DNA from: Schaalia suimastitidis DSM 15538
Lineage (GTDB): Bacteria > Actinomycetota > Actinomycetes > Actinomycetales > Actinomycetaceae
Assembly (NCBI RefSeq): GCF_000429105.1
Contig: NZ_KE386848.1
Coordinates: 638,676-702,675, forward strand
Direction: 5' to 3'
DNA: 64,000 nt
A model generated the notes under the pieces. That model was not told the DNA's origin. It did not search any database and saw only the letters and a list, made by a program, of their open reading frames with translations. Positions 56,152 to 64,000 of this stretch are shown here, piece after piece (positions within the stretch are counted from its first letter, which is position 1; the number at the start of each line of letters is the position of its first letter). A program made the position numbers and the translations under genes.

Positions 56152-57044
56152 TGGGTTGCTCCTGTCTGGGGTGGAAGGACGGAACGGGCGCCGTCTTCAA
56201 CACCATAGTGCGACGTCGTTGACGGTGATTGTGCAAGTGCGAGGATGGTGGCCACAGTCGAAATCTGTGTGCCTACAGCATCGACTGTGGTTGCAGGTGT
56301 GCCCATCTGACGCAATTGTGCCAGCGGCGTCGCAGATGTTGATGCGTCACCAACAACGACTACGCCCTGCGGTGCACGTGTAAAGGTCGACGCCAAACCG
56401 GCCCAGGCCGATAAAGCCAAGGGCGGTGCGTCATCTGATGCGTGTGGACCGATGATAACGAAGGATGTCGGCAATTCCGTGCCTGATTCTACGTGGGTCA
56501 TCAGCGGTGTTTGTTCATCGGTGAGTATTTCATCCAGGAGCACTGCATTGGGATCCTGCGAGGTTAACGACGTGTAGATTGCAGCAGCGATTATCCCATC
56601 AGCAGTGGCATCTGCTGGCACGGTATCACTCAGATGGGTTTCAATGGAGGTGGCAAGTGTTTGCCGATAGGTGCTCATGGCTTCGCTATGCCAGTTGTCA
56701 CCTAACTGTGCCACGTTGACCACGCTCGCCCCTGCTGCCTCAAGCGCCTCACGCGTGAGGGTGATATCGTCCGCATTTGCTCCTGGCAGCAGAATAAGTC
56801 CTACACGGTATTGGTCAAGCCGGCCAGCGATCTGTTGTGTCGCAAGCGCCTCCACGCCGACACGTTCAGCTTCAAGGCGACGACTCAGCTCTTCCACAGT
56901 ACTTTGGCTGATCGTCGACCCCGCATCGGAGGCACCCACGCGGGCAATACGTGTCTGAAGGGGACCTGCACCAAGGACGACGCCGACGGCAAGTGCAGCA
57001 AAGACTGCGATAAGTGAGACAAGGTGATACCTAAAATTAATCAT
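56148..57044 (-). CDS. Copper transporter MctB-like membrane protein
   Basis: About 298 residues from ATG at 57044 (57047 is also possible). N-terminal membrane helix in INFRYHLVSLIAVFAALAVGVVLGAGPL, then a coiled-coil and an alpha/beta extracytoplasmic domain. The family includes M. tuberculosis MctB (Rv1698), first called an outer-membrane channel and linked to copper resistance; that role may not hold here. Follows steA directly. Confidence 0.82.
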   Translation of the reverse strand: MINFRYHLVSLIAVFAALAVGVVLGAGPLQTRIARVGASDAGSTISQSTVEELSRRLEAERVGVEALATQQIAGRLDQYRVGLILLPGANADDITLTREALEAAGASVVNVAQLGDNWHSEAMSTYRQTLATSIETHLSDTVPADATADGIIAAAIYTSLTSQDPNAVLLDEILTDEQTPLMTHVESGTELPTSFVIIGPHASDDAPPLALSAWAGLASTFTRAPQGVVVVGDASTSATPLAQLRQMGTPATTVDAVGTQISTVATILALAQSPSTTSHYGVEDGARSVLPPQTGATQ

Positions 57045-57055
57045 CATTTCTGCTT

Positions 57056-58252
57056 TCACTGTCGCAAGGCGGCTGCGGGCGCTGATGATGGCCACATTGA
57101 CGTGATGCTTTCCCCGATCCCGCGCCAAAACTGGCCAAGGAGGTCATTACCCCATGGTGTCACAGACACTGCGGTGATGAAGGTAATGGCAACGACAAGG
57201 GCAAGAGCAAGAATATGGAGCATCGGTAAATGGGGTCGATACGCTGCGGCAGCCGCGTGGGCGCCGACACATTTTTCTTGGGTGACCATACGTGCGAAGA
57301 AGGCTGGGAGCACGCGTCCTTTACCTTGTTCAAACAGGTCATCGATACCATTGGGGATGCCGACGGTCACGATCGCAGCAGCGTCATTGTAGTAGCAGGC
57401 AAGTAATGCCACATCATCGGCGGTGCCTGAGTAGGTGATGGTCTCATAGGCGATCCCCATGCGCTGCAGGCGTTCTTTCCCTGGGGACTGTCCATCATGT
57501 CCTGCACGAAGGATCCGATGGGCGCTACGTCGTAGTGTTTCTTCAGCAACAAGGTCCATATTGCCGATCACCGCATGAGGACGCAGTTTCATATCCGCGG
57601 CGAGCGCTCCACCTGCGTCAGTGACCACAATAATTGGGTCCGTGTCCCGTATCCAACGTTTCAAGCGTTGCACATCGTTTTTTGCCTGCGGCGCACCACC
57701 GATAAGCAACACCGTCTTGCCTGCAATATCAGGCAACAGTGCGCGTGCGCCTTCACCGCGCAACAATAAGGCTTCGTCTTGCGTCAAGGCGGCATAGGCG
57801 GACGTCGCCACCGGCTGCAAGTGTGTATGTAGGTCAAGGGCAGGTTGCAGTGCCGCTATGTCCGCGGCATTCAGACGTCGCCCGGTGGCAATTGTGAAGC
57901 CGTCGCGTATCACGTGGCGATCTTCGATCTCAACGTCGTCACCATTGTCAAGGGTCATCACATCAGGGCCGAGGTCGTCCAGCACCGCAATGCCTGCGTC
58001 TACTAGGATCTGCGCACCTCGGGCAGGATGCCTGCCGCTGAGCATCGGGGAGGCGTTAAGTACTGCTCGCGGTTTCTTCTGGGCGATATGCTGTGCACTG
58101 GTCTGATCAAGGTCTGCGTGGTCAATGACCACGATATCGCCTTCGGTGATACGCAGTGTAAGCTGCTGTGTATTTTCGTCAATACACACGCTACCTGATA
58201 GCGGCGGCGCAGCTGGTGGCTTTTGGTCGTTACTCATCTCAATGATTGTCAC
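57056..58252 (-). CDS. steA: Cytokinetic ring protein SteA-like
   Basis: 398 residues. N-terminal soluble region (about 1-345) with a thiamin-pyrophosphokinase-like fold (LIGGAPQAKNDVQRLKRWIRDTDP, GNMDLV and GIPNGIDDLFEQGKGR), then one membrane segment near 350-370 and a short extracellular tail. SteA proteins act with SteB in cell separation in Corynebacterium. GTG at 58252 makes a GTGA overlap with recN; ATG at 58237 is an alternative. Confidence 0.88.
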   Translation of the reverse strand: MTIIEMSNDQKPPAAPPLSGSVCIDENTQQLTLRITEGDIVVIDHADLDQTSAQHIAQKKPRAVLNASPMLSGRHPARGAQILVDAGIAVLDDLGPDVMTLDNGDDVEIEDRHVIRDGFTIATGRRLNAADIAALQPALDLHTHLQPVATSAYAALTQDEALLLRGEGARALLPDIAGKTVLLIGGAPQAKNDVQRLKRWIRDTDPIIVVTDAGGALAADMKLRPHAVIGNMDLVAEETLRRSAHRILRAGHDGQSPGKERLQRMGIAYETITYSGTADDVALLACYYNDAAAIVTVGIPNGIDDLFEQGKGRVLPAFFARMVTQEKCVGAHAAAAAYRPHLPMLHILALALVVAITFITAVSVTPWGNDLLGQFWRGIGESITSMWPSSAPAAALRQ

Positions 58253-59904
58253 ACGCTTTTACGCAGTAGCTCAGCAGCGTGTTCGCGCGCCGCTTCAGAG
58301 TCACGTTCTGCACCCATCATTCGAGCAATTTCGTCGACGCGGGCCTGCGCATCAAGTGGACGCACCGTCGTGAGCCCATCGTTTTTTTCGACGAGGAGGT
58401 GGGTAGTCGCGTAGGCAGCGACCTGCGGCAGGTGGGTGACCACCACCACTTGCTGGTTGTGCGCTAATTGGGCGAGGCGTTGGCCAACCGCACTGGCTGT
58501 ACGTCCCCCGATGCCTGCGTCCACCTCGTCAAAAATATATGTGGCGCTGCCAGAATGGGTACCAAGCGCCACCTCAATGGCCAGCATCACACGCGATAGT
58601 TCACCACCTGAGGCACCTTGTCCTAGCGGACGTGCTGGCGCTGAGGGGTGGGGCTGAAGGAGCATCTGAACGTCTTCCATCCCATGTGGCATTGGTTTGG
58701 TTGGCTCCAGGTGGATACTGAAGTGCGCATCGGGCATCGATAAGGCATGCAGTTCCTTATTGACCGCTTCGCTCAGCCAGTCAGCCAAGCGCAGCCTTGA
58801 ATGACGCAGAGCCTCACCAGCCGTCAGCACCTGTTGCTGCGCTGCGGCAAGCTCGTCAGCGAGGATCTGTGGGTCGGTGGCGGCTGCGGTCAGTTCAGCC
58901 AGTTCACTTAATGCCTTTTCCTGCCAGACGATGAGTTCGTCAACATCGCTGGCACGCCCGTGCATCAGTGCCCGTAGCGCAGCGCGCCGCTCGTGGATAT
59001 AGGCGAGCCTGGCAGGGTCGTCGTTGAGTTGGACCAAATACGCTGACAAATCGTCGATATGCGCTTCCACATCAAAGGCAACGGGACGCAGCCGATCCGC
59101 GATAGCTGCAAGTGCAGGGTCCAGGCGCGTCGCCTCATCAAGTTCTTTCACGGCAGCGCGAATCAGGTCAAGAACGCCCCCGTCAGCCTCTCCCCCCGAC
59201 AGGACAGCGTGGGCATACCCCAGGTGACGCCGCAGTTCTTCAACATTTGTGAGGCGTTCAGCTTCCGCGCGCAGCAATTCGTCTTCGCCAGCTTGTGGAT
59301 CTAATTCGGCGATACGGTTCGTGAGTTCTTCCAACAACAGGATGCGGGCAGTACGTTCGTCGCCACTATCCCTGGCTGCGTCAAGGCGTTTTTTTGCCTG
59401 GACTGCACTCATCCAGGCGTACTGGTAAGCGTCAATACGTGCGCGATGCTCATCGTCACCACAATCGTCCAGCGTCTGGCGTTGAGCGGCAGGCGAACGC
59501 AACGCCATCTGGTCGGCTTGCCCATGGATTGTGACGAGTGTCGAGGTGACTTCCGAAAGCATCGATGCGGGTACGGCGCGTCCCCCAAGGTGTGCACGGG
59601 AGCGTCCGTGTGCAGCGATCACACGGGAAATAATGACTTCGTTATCCTCGACGATGCCACCAATGTCGTCGACACGGCTTTCCAGCGCCGTGTCAGCATG
59701 AAAAACGCCATCGACTTCTGCCTGTCGTGCACCTTGCCGCACCCACGCGGGGTCTGCTCTCCGTCCCAGAAGCATCTGCAATGACGTCAACACCATCGTT
59801 TTACCCGCGCCAGTCTCACCGGTCAGCACTGTCAGACCTGGACCAAAGTCAAGATGAGCTTCGTCAATCACCCCGAGGCCGCGGATGTCAAGGGAGAGGA
59901 TCAT
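58249..59904 (-). CDS. recN: DNA repair protein RecN
   Basis: SMC-like ATPase for double-strand-break repair. 551 residues from ATG at 59904 (AAGGAGA 8 nt upstream; ATGA overlap with nadK). Walker A LTGETGAGKTMVLTSLQMLLG, coiled coil in the middle, signature ASGGELSRVMLAIEV, Walker B YIFDEVDAGIGG and VTHLPQVAAYA. Confidence 0.96.
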   Translation of the reverse strand: MILSLDIRGLGVIDEAHLDFGPGLTVLTGETGAGKTMVLTSLQMLLGRRADPAWVRQGARQAEVDGVFHADTALESRVDDIGGIVEDNEVIISRVIAAHGRSRAHLGGRAVPASMLSEVTSTLVTIHGQADQMALRSPAAQRQTLDDCGDDEHRARIDAYQYAWMSAVQAKKRLDAARDSGDERTARILLLEELTNRIAELDPQAGEDELLRAEAERLTNVEELRRHLGYAHAVLSGGEADGGVLDLIRAAVKELDEATRLDPALAAIADRLRPVAFDVEAHIDDLSAYLVQLNDDPARLAYIHERRAALRALMHGRASDVDELIVWQEKALSELAELTAAATDPQILADELAAAQQQVLTAGEALRHSRLRLADWLSEAVNKELHALSMPDAHFSIHLEPTKPMPHGMEDVQMLLQPHPSAPARPLGQGASGGELSRVMLAIEVALGTHSGSATYIFDEVDAGIGGRTASAVGQRLAQLAHNQQVVVVTHLPQVAAYATTHLLVEKNDGLTTVRPLDAQARVDEIARMMGAERDSEAAREHAAELLRKSV

Positions 59905-60749
59905 TGCTCGTCTCCTTGATGGGCGCCTTTCCATCCTTGAAGTGGCAGGTGGAATTTGTGGACGAGGCGGGTCGAAAACGGTGTGTCATCCAGCCTGACG
60001 AGGCGCACCGGCCTTTCGCTGACAGTGGCCACTACGGTGGAGCCAGTGGGGACTGTCATCATGCGGAGGCCGTCGCACCACACCTGAGCGTCGCTACGTC
60101 CAGCGTCAAGGACTGTCACACCGAGTTTTGAGGAGGGGCCAACGACCATCGGTCTAGTAAATAGGCCGTGTGCCGCCAGGGGCGCCATCACAATGGCTTC
60201 GGTATCAGGCCATACGACCGGACCTCCTGCAGAAAATGAGTATGCAGTCGAACCGGTGGGGGTGGCGAGAATCATGCCATCGGCACCGTAGGTTGACACG
60301 TCTTGGCCATCAACAGCGAGGTTCAGTTGGATGGGGTGGGCAACGTCCGTGTGCATCAGAACAGCCTCGTTGAGGGCCCAGTCATGCACGATTGCGCCGT
60401 CCGGTCGTTGAAGGGTGACAGCTAACGTCATGCGCGTATCGACTCGGTAGCACCCGCTGGCAATATGATCGATCAGATCGGCAGGGGCGGCCGTGGAGTC
60501 TTCGGCAAGAAAACCGAGATGTCCCATATTCAGACCGAGCAGCGGCACGTCGAATTGTCGGGCCTTTGTGGCGGCCGACAGGATTGTGCCGTCACCACCC
60601 ATCGCGAGGACAAGATCGACCGGCTCCGTCGAGGTGGTGTCGACGACCGTATATCCGCGCTGCTGCAAGTCCTTCTGCGCTTTGCTGGCTGCCAACTGCG
60701 CCGAGTGACGACGGGTATGTCGAACCAGCATGATCCGTTTGATCGTCAC
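59901..60749 (-). CDS. nadK: NAD kinase
   Basis: 282 residues. LAMGGDGTILSAA supplies the GGDGT motif, followed by LLGLNMGHLGFLAE and TPTGSTAYSFSAGGP. Phosphorylates NAD to NADP. GTG start, GTGA overlap with tlyA. Confidence 0.96.
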   Translation of the reverse strand: MTIKRIMLVRHTRRHSAQLAASKAQKDLQQRGYTVVDTTSTEPVDLVLAMGGDGTILSAATKARQFDVPLLGLNMGHLGFLAEDSTAAPADLIDHIASGCYRVDTRMTLAVTLQRPDGAIVHDWALNEAVLMHTDVAHPIQLNLAVDGQDVSTYGADGMILATPTGSTAYSFSAGGPVVWPDTEAIVMAPLAAHGLFTRPMVVGPSSKLGVTVLDAGRSDAQVWCDGLRMMTVPTGSTVVATVSERPVRLVRLDDTPFSTRLVHKFHLPLQGWKGAHQGDEQ

Positions 60750-61579
60750 CCCTGGCCTCCTCTTTGTGCTGGACCACGCTCCACCGCGTCGCCCACATAC
60801 GTAGTAATAGTATCTGGAGTGATCACCCCGTGCCGTCCTGCGTGCATATACAGAAAATACTCAACGTTACCTGCAGGACCAGGCAATGGAGAAGCCTCTA
60901 CGGCTGAGATACCCAAGCCCAATGCATAAGCGGTGGTGGCAACAGCGCACACGGTTTCAACATGATGGCGCGGATCGCGGACAACGCCACCTGAGCCCAA
61001 GCGTTCCTTCCCGATTTCAAACTGTGGTTTGACCATCAGCAGAAAATCCGCCGTTGGGGTGGCGACGTCAACGAGTGCAGGAAGTACCAGGTTCAGCGAG
61101 ATAAATGACAAATCACCCACGACGAGCTGCGGCGGCGGACTAACGTCGCCAGCCTTTAGCGTCCGAACATTCGTCCGGTCCATCACTTCAACCCGGTCGT
61201 CGCTTTGTAGGCGCCAAGCCAGTTGCCCATAGCCGACATCTACCGCGACCACGCTGGCTGCGCCTCGGCGCAACAGTACGTCGGTGAAGCCGCCAGTTGA
61301 CGCACCCGCGTCAAGGCAACGCCGCCCTTTCACCCGCGGACCCGCCTCACCGAGGGCGTCAAGGGCACCCGCAAGCTTGTGAGCACCACGCGAAACGTAG
61401 TCGACTTTTTCGGCGTCACGTACAACGATCGCCTGCGCAGGATTGACCTGTCGTGCGGATTTTAGAACCAACTGACCGTCGACGTAGATCCGCCCAGCTT
61501 GCAGGAGTTCCTGGGCATGGGTACGGGAACGCACCAAGCCGCGCCTGACCAATTCGGAGTCTATCCGCCTGAGCTTCAC
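60746..61579 (-). CDS. tlyA: TlyA-family 2'-O-methyltransferase / hemolysin-like rRNA methylase
   Basis: 277 residues from GTG at 61579, with GGAGA 5-6 nt upstream. An S4 RNA-binding domain at the N-terminus (KLRRIDSELVRRGLVRSRTHAQELLQAGRIYVDG), then an FtsJ-like methyltransferase domain (RCLDAGASTGGFTDVLL, VGYGQLAW and VVGDLSFISL). In mycobacteria TlyA modifies 16S and 23S rRNA and confers capreomycin sensitivity. Confidence 0.94.
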   Translation of the reverse strand: MKLRRIDSELVRRGLVRSRTHAQELLQAGRIYVDGQLVLKSARQVNPAQAIVVRDAEKVDYVSRGAHKLAGALDALGEAGPRVKGRRCLDAGASTGGFTDVLLRRGAASVVAVDVGYGQLAWRLQSDDRVEVMDRTNVRTLKAGDVSPPPQLVVGDLSFISLNLVLPALVDVATPTADFLLMVKPQFEIGKERLGSGGVVRDPRHHVETVCAVATTAYALGLGISAVEASPLPGPAGNVEYFLYMHAGRHGVITPDTITTYVGDAVERGPAQRGGQG

Positions 61580-61580
61580 G

Positions 61581-61745
61581 TCAGTCTCCGTTGGTGGACA
61601 GGCTTGCTCGTAACTGGGCATCCAGGCCTTCAAGGAGGGCGATGGCGTCGGCAAGCGGCGCCTCGTCAATATCGACGAGCGAGGACACGACGTCGGAGGC
61701 AGTTGTCCCCACGCCACTGCCAGCTGAGCCTTGTGTGTGGATCAC
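61581..61745 (-). CDS. 54-residue conserved-position ORF between the HAD gene and tlyA
   Basis: GTG at 61745 (GTGA overlap with the HAD stop) to TGA at 61581, one base before the tlyA start. Reads VIHTQGSAGSGVGTT at the N-terminus and APLADAIALLEGLDAQLRASL in a helical second half. Function unknown. M. tuberculosis Rv1693 occupies the same slot, which supports a real gene. The spacing leaves no room for an intergenic region. Confidence 0.7.
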   Translation of the reverse strand: MIHTQGSAGSGVGTTASDVVSSLVDIDEAPLADAIALLEGLDAQLRASLSTNGD

Positions 61746-64000
61746 AGATCCTCGTCTTCAAGCTCTGCTTCGTCGATTTCACCCAAAAGATCGGCAAGTT
61801 CTTCTTCACCCGGCAGGAACATTGGGGTGTTGTTGGCTTCGTTCGAGGTCACCACAGAGGTCATCGCAGTGGCCATGGCGTGGTCTGCGTCCGTCTCGAT
61901 GGCGCCACTCTCGTCCCCGTCGCCCCTGTCCTCAGCCTCCGCATCGCCCGCACCAATCACCTCGGCAGCGGCAATAGCATTACTGTCGCCACCATCGTCG
62001 CTGTCCACCTCCGATGCATCGACTTCAACGTCAGCCGTATCGTCGCCAACCTTGTCGTCCGCCACTTGGTCGATCGTCTCATCCATTTCGGTGGACGAAT
62101 CATCAGTGGGCTCGGGCGCTTCGACGAGTCCAGCTGGATCGTCGTTCGGCACCACGGTCAGTTGTGGGCAGCGCACCTCGCGCCCTTCACTGGCATAGTC
62201 CCAGGCTGCGGCAGCCAGCGCACGGTAGGAGTCGAGGGTAACGGTGTATTCAGCCTCGGGTAGCAGTGCAATGCCGTCCAGGCTGAGGTTACCGTAACGG
62301 TCGGCCTGAGCTACTTGGGATACCCCGCAGGTCCACGTGCCGTCAACGTGATGCTTCGCTTCGGGATGTGCCTCATTAAGGCCGCGCATGTCGAGTGCAA
62401 GGAAGGACGGTCGTTGCCCTTTTGCCGCTGTAATCACTGCTTTGGCGTCGTGCACACCCGTGAGCACATGCAGCGAAGGAATGCCTGCCTCAACCGCACC
62501 AAGGATATCCGTCTCAAGGCGGTCGCCCACTGCAATCGGTGTCTTGGCTTCCACCTTGGCCGCTGCGCGCAGATAAATCCCAGGCTGGGGCTTACCTGCT
62601 GAAATTGGCCGTTGACGAGTGGCGTGCTGCACGGCCTTGACCAGAGCGCCGTTACCAAGGGCTTGGCCCCGTTCAACAGGCAGGGATGCGTCAAGGTTGG
62701 TGGCAAAGAATAGCGCACCGTTCTCAATTGCGAATGCGGCCTCGTTAAGACGATCCCATGTGATCGTCTTGTCAAGTCCCTGAACGACAGCTGCAGGCTC
62801 ATCGTCGGCAGACTCAACGATCGCGTAACCGGCATCAGCTACCGGCTGGCGTAGACCGTCGGTGCCGATAACCAAGATTTTCGCTCCGTCGTCAAGATGT
62901 TCTTTGAGGATGGCGACAACATCCATGGAGGACGTCATCACCATGTCCTCAGTTGCTTCGTGGCCAAGGTCAACGAGGTGTGCGGCAACATCGGCGGCTG
63001 TACGGGAGGCATTATTTGTCACGAAGACTGTTTTCATCCCGCCGTTACGTGCCGCAACGACACCCTCAGCAGCATGTGCAATTGGCTCGTTTCCACTGTA
63101 GGCGGTGCCATCAAGGTCGATAAGAGCGCAGTCGAATATCTGGGAAAGCGGTGTGTCGCTTCCTCGGAGCGCTGTGCGTTTACCGTCAACATCCGCATCT
63201 GCGATCAGACCAATATCGATAATTGCTGGTTCCTCATCGACCTCAGGTATCGACGCCTCAACCTCGTCGGCCTCGCTGTCGCGCCCCAATTCACGCAGAC
63301 GGTCAGCCTTCACAGACATCAGGCGGGCAATAAAGAAAGGATCCGTATCGGCAGGCAAGGCGGCCAGTGCATCATCAACGAGGACAAGGCCAACTTCAAA
63401 CTGTCCGAGGTCGGCTCGGGCACCAGAGGAAACCAGAACAAGTTCGACTTGTTCGGCCAAATCCATGCCTTTTGTTTCGGTGGCGTCGATGATCTCAACG
63501 GCTTTGTCGGGACGACCAAGGGCGCGTTCAATATCCGCTTCAACTGCGCGAAGTGAATTGTCGCCCCGCATCCGCCGCAACGCACGCACTTCACGCATCG
63601 CTTCTTCGTAACGTCCCGACGCATAGGCGGTGAGCGCTGCGGCCTCGCGAACTACATCTACACGGCCCGCCCGGGCAGATGCCGCCATGGCATGCTGGTG
63701 GGCTTGCTCCGGGTCAACGTCGATGAGCTGGCCGGCCATGACAAGGTGGCGAGCAACAATGTCTTTATTGGGTCCCGAGAGGGTACCTAGTGCCAGCAGG
63801 GCCTCGTGGTCCAGTTCGTCTGCTGATACACCTGCCGGAATAATCGGCTCGTTGGGGTTTGGAGAGTCATAGCGATCGGTGCTGGACCAAGGCTTGTCGC
63901 TTGGTTGCGTTCCGCGGCGTGCCTGCCCGCGTCCGCCGCGATCGTCACGGTCAAAACTGCGTTGGCCTCCACGGTCATCACGCTTAAAGGAACGCTGCCC
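61742..64000 (-). CDS. TPR-HAD fusion protein, N-terminus beyond the window
   Basis: The frame is open to the right edge, so the start is outside; 752 residues are visible. They begin with an Arg/Asp/Gly-rich low-complexity segment (two copies of a KR/DR-DDRGG motif), then TPR-like helices (about 60-270), then a HAD-IIA phosphatase (DLDGTAYSGNEPI, VFVTNNASRTAAD, SAGKPQPGIY and VGDRLETDILGA), and an acidic tail of ~170 residues rich in Asp/Glu/Ser. M. tuberculosis encodes the two halves separately (Rv1691, TPR; Rv1692, a glycerol-3-phosphate phosphatase). The fusion probably dephosphorylates a similar metabolite; the acidic tail is unusual. Confidence 0.88.
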   Translation of the reverse strand, partial: GQRSFKRDDRGGQRSFDRDDRGGRGQARRGTQPSDKPWSSTDRYDSPNPNEPIIPAGVSADELDHEALLALGTLSGPNKDIVARHLVMAGQLIDVDPEQAHQHAMAASARAGRVDVVREAAALTAYASGRYEEAMREVRALRRMRGDNSLRAVEADIERALGRPDKAVEIIDATETKGMDLAEQVELVLVSSGARADLGQFEVGLVLVDDALAALPADTDPFFIARLMSVKADRLRELGRDSEADEVEASIPEVDEEPAIIDIGLIADADVDGKRTALRGSDTPLSQIFDCALIDLDGTAYSGNEPIAHAAEGVVAARNGGMKTVFVTNNASRTAADVAAHLVDLGHEATEDMVMTSSMDVVAILKEHLDDGAKILVIGTDGLRQPVADAGYAIVESADDEPAAVVQGLDKTITWDRLNEAAFAIENGALFFATNLDASLPVERGQALGNGALVKAVQHATRQRPISAGKPQPGIYLRAAAKVEAKTPIAVGDRLETDILGAVEAGIPSLHVLTGVHDAKAVITAAKGQRPSFLALDMRGLNEAHPEAKHHVDGTWTCGVSQVAQADRYGNLSLDGIALLPEAEYTVTLDSYRALAAAAWDYASEGREVRCPQLTVVPNDDPAGLVEAPEPTDDSSTEMDETIDQVADDKVGDDTADVEVDASEVDSDDGGDSNAIAAAEVIGAGDAEAEDRGDGDESGAIETDADHAMATAMTSVVTSNEANNTPMFLPGEEELADLLGEIDEAELEDEDL

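Overview
The window looks like chromosome of a mid-GC actinobacterium, probably Actinomycetaceae or a close relative (family level is an inference). Three things point there: many GTG starts, the Pup/PafA/Dop/Arc genes, and blocks whose order matches Mycobacterium tuberculosis (arc-trmI-recB-like; TPR/HAD-small ORF-tlyA-nadK-recN-steA-mctB-nudix). I see no insertion sequence, prophage, CRISPR array or rRNA. Most genes lie on the minus strand in tightly overlapping operons (ATGA, GTGA or TGATG junctions).

Layout. 1-9.5 kb (minus): end of a hisI-trpE-trpC operon, a prepilin peptidase, aroE, mltG, ruvX, alaS and rpsD. 9.6-17 kb (minus): rarA, an L,D-transpeptidase, a PadR regulator with its membrane-protein partner, a YciO/YrdC protein and aspS. 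At 17.1-17.3 kb a short plus-strand stretch reads like the end of a lost secreted protein. 17.4-24.1 kb (minus): nusB, efp, a shikimate-kinase-like gene, a fused aroK-aroB, aroC, hisF and an FKBP-type protein. 24.1-29.9 kb (minus): pafA, pup, dop, arc and trmI, a complete pupylation set with no 20S proteasome genes beside it.

30-37.5 kb is mixed in strand: a RecB-like nuclease, uppP, a degenerate aldo/keto reductase, a small acidic protein, an FSP1/Ndh-like flavoprotein, a MazG-like hydrolase, a FrnE/DsbA protein, tRNA-Leu(GAG), MarR and a HAD phosphatase. 37.5-46 kb is the most unusual part: dnaE2, a zinc-type ArsR with two palindromic operators exactly 50 bp apart, a 26-histidine tandem-repeat protein, and a 1443-residue LAKTG-anchored surface protein behind a Zur-like box. 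I read 40.8-45.9 kb as a zinc-response locus. It is followed by a queuosine-precursor transporter with tgt (queuine salvage) and a zinc metallopeptidase.

49-55.4 kb (minus) is a sufR-B-D-C-S-U-T iron-sulfur operon. 55.5-64 kb (minus) is a conserved cell-cycle/DNA-repair operon ending in a TPR-HAD fusion that runs off the window edge. Short genes recovered by reading the sequence directly include pup (59 aa) and a 54-aa ORF between the HAD gene and tlyA. Many start codons were moved downstream to ribosome binding sites or family-typical N-termini, as stated per gene.
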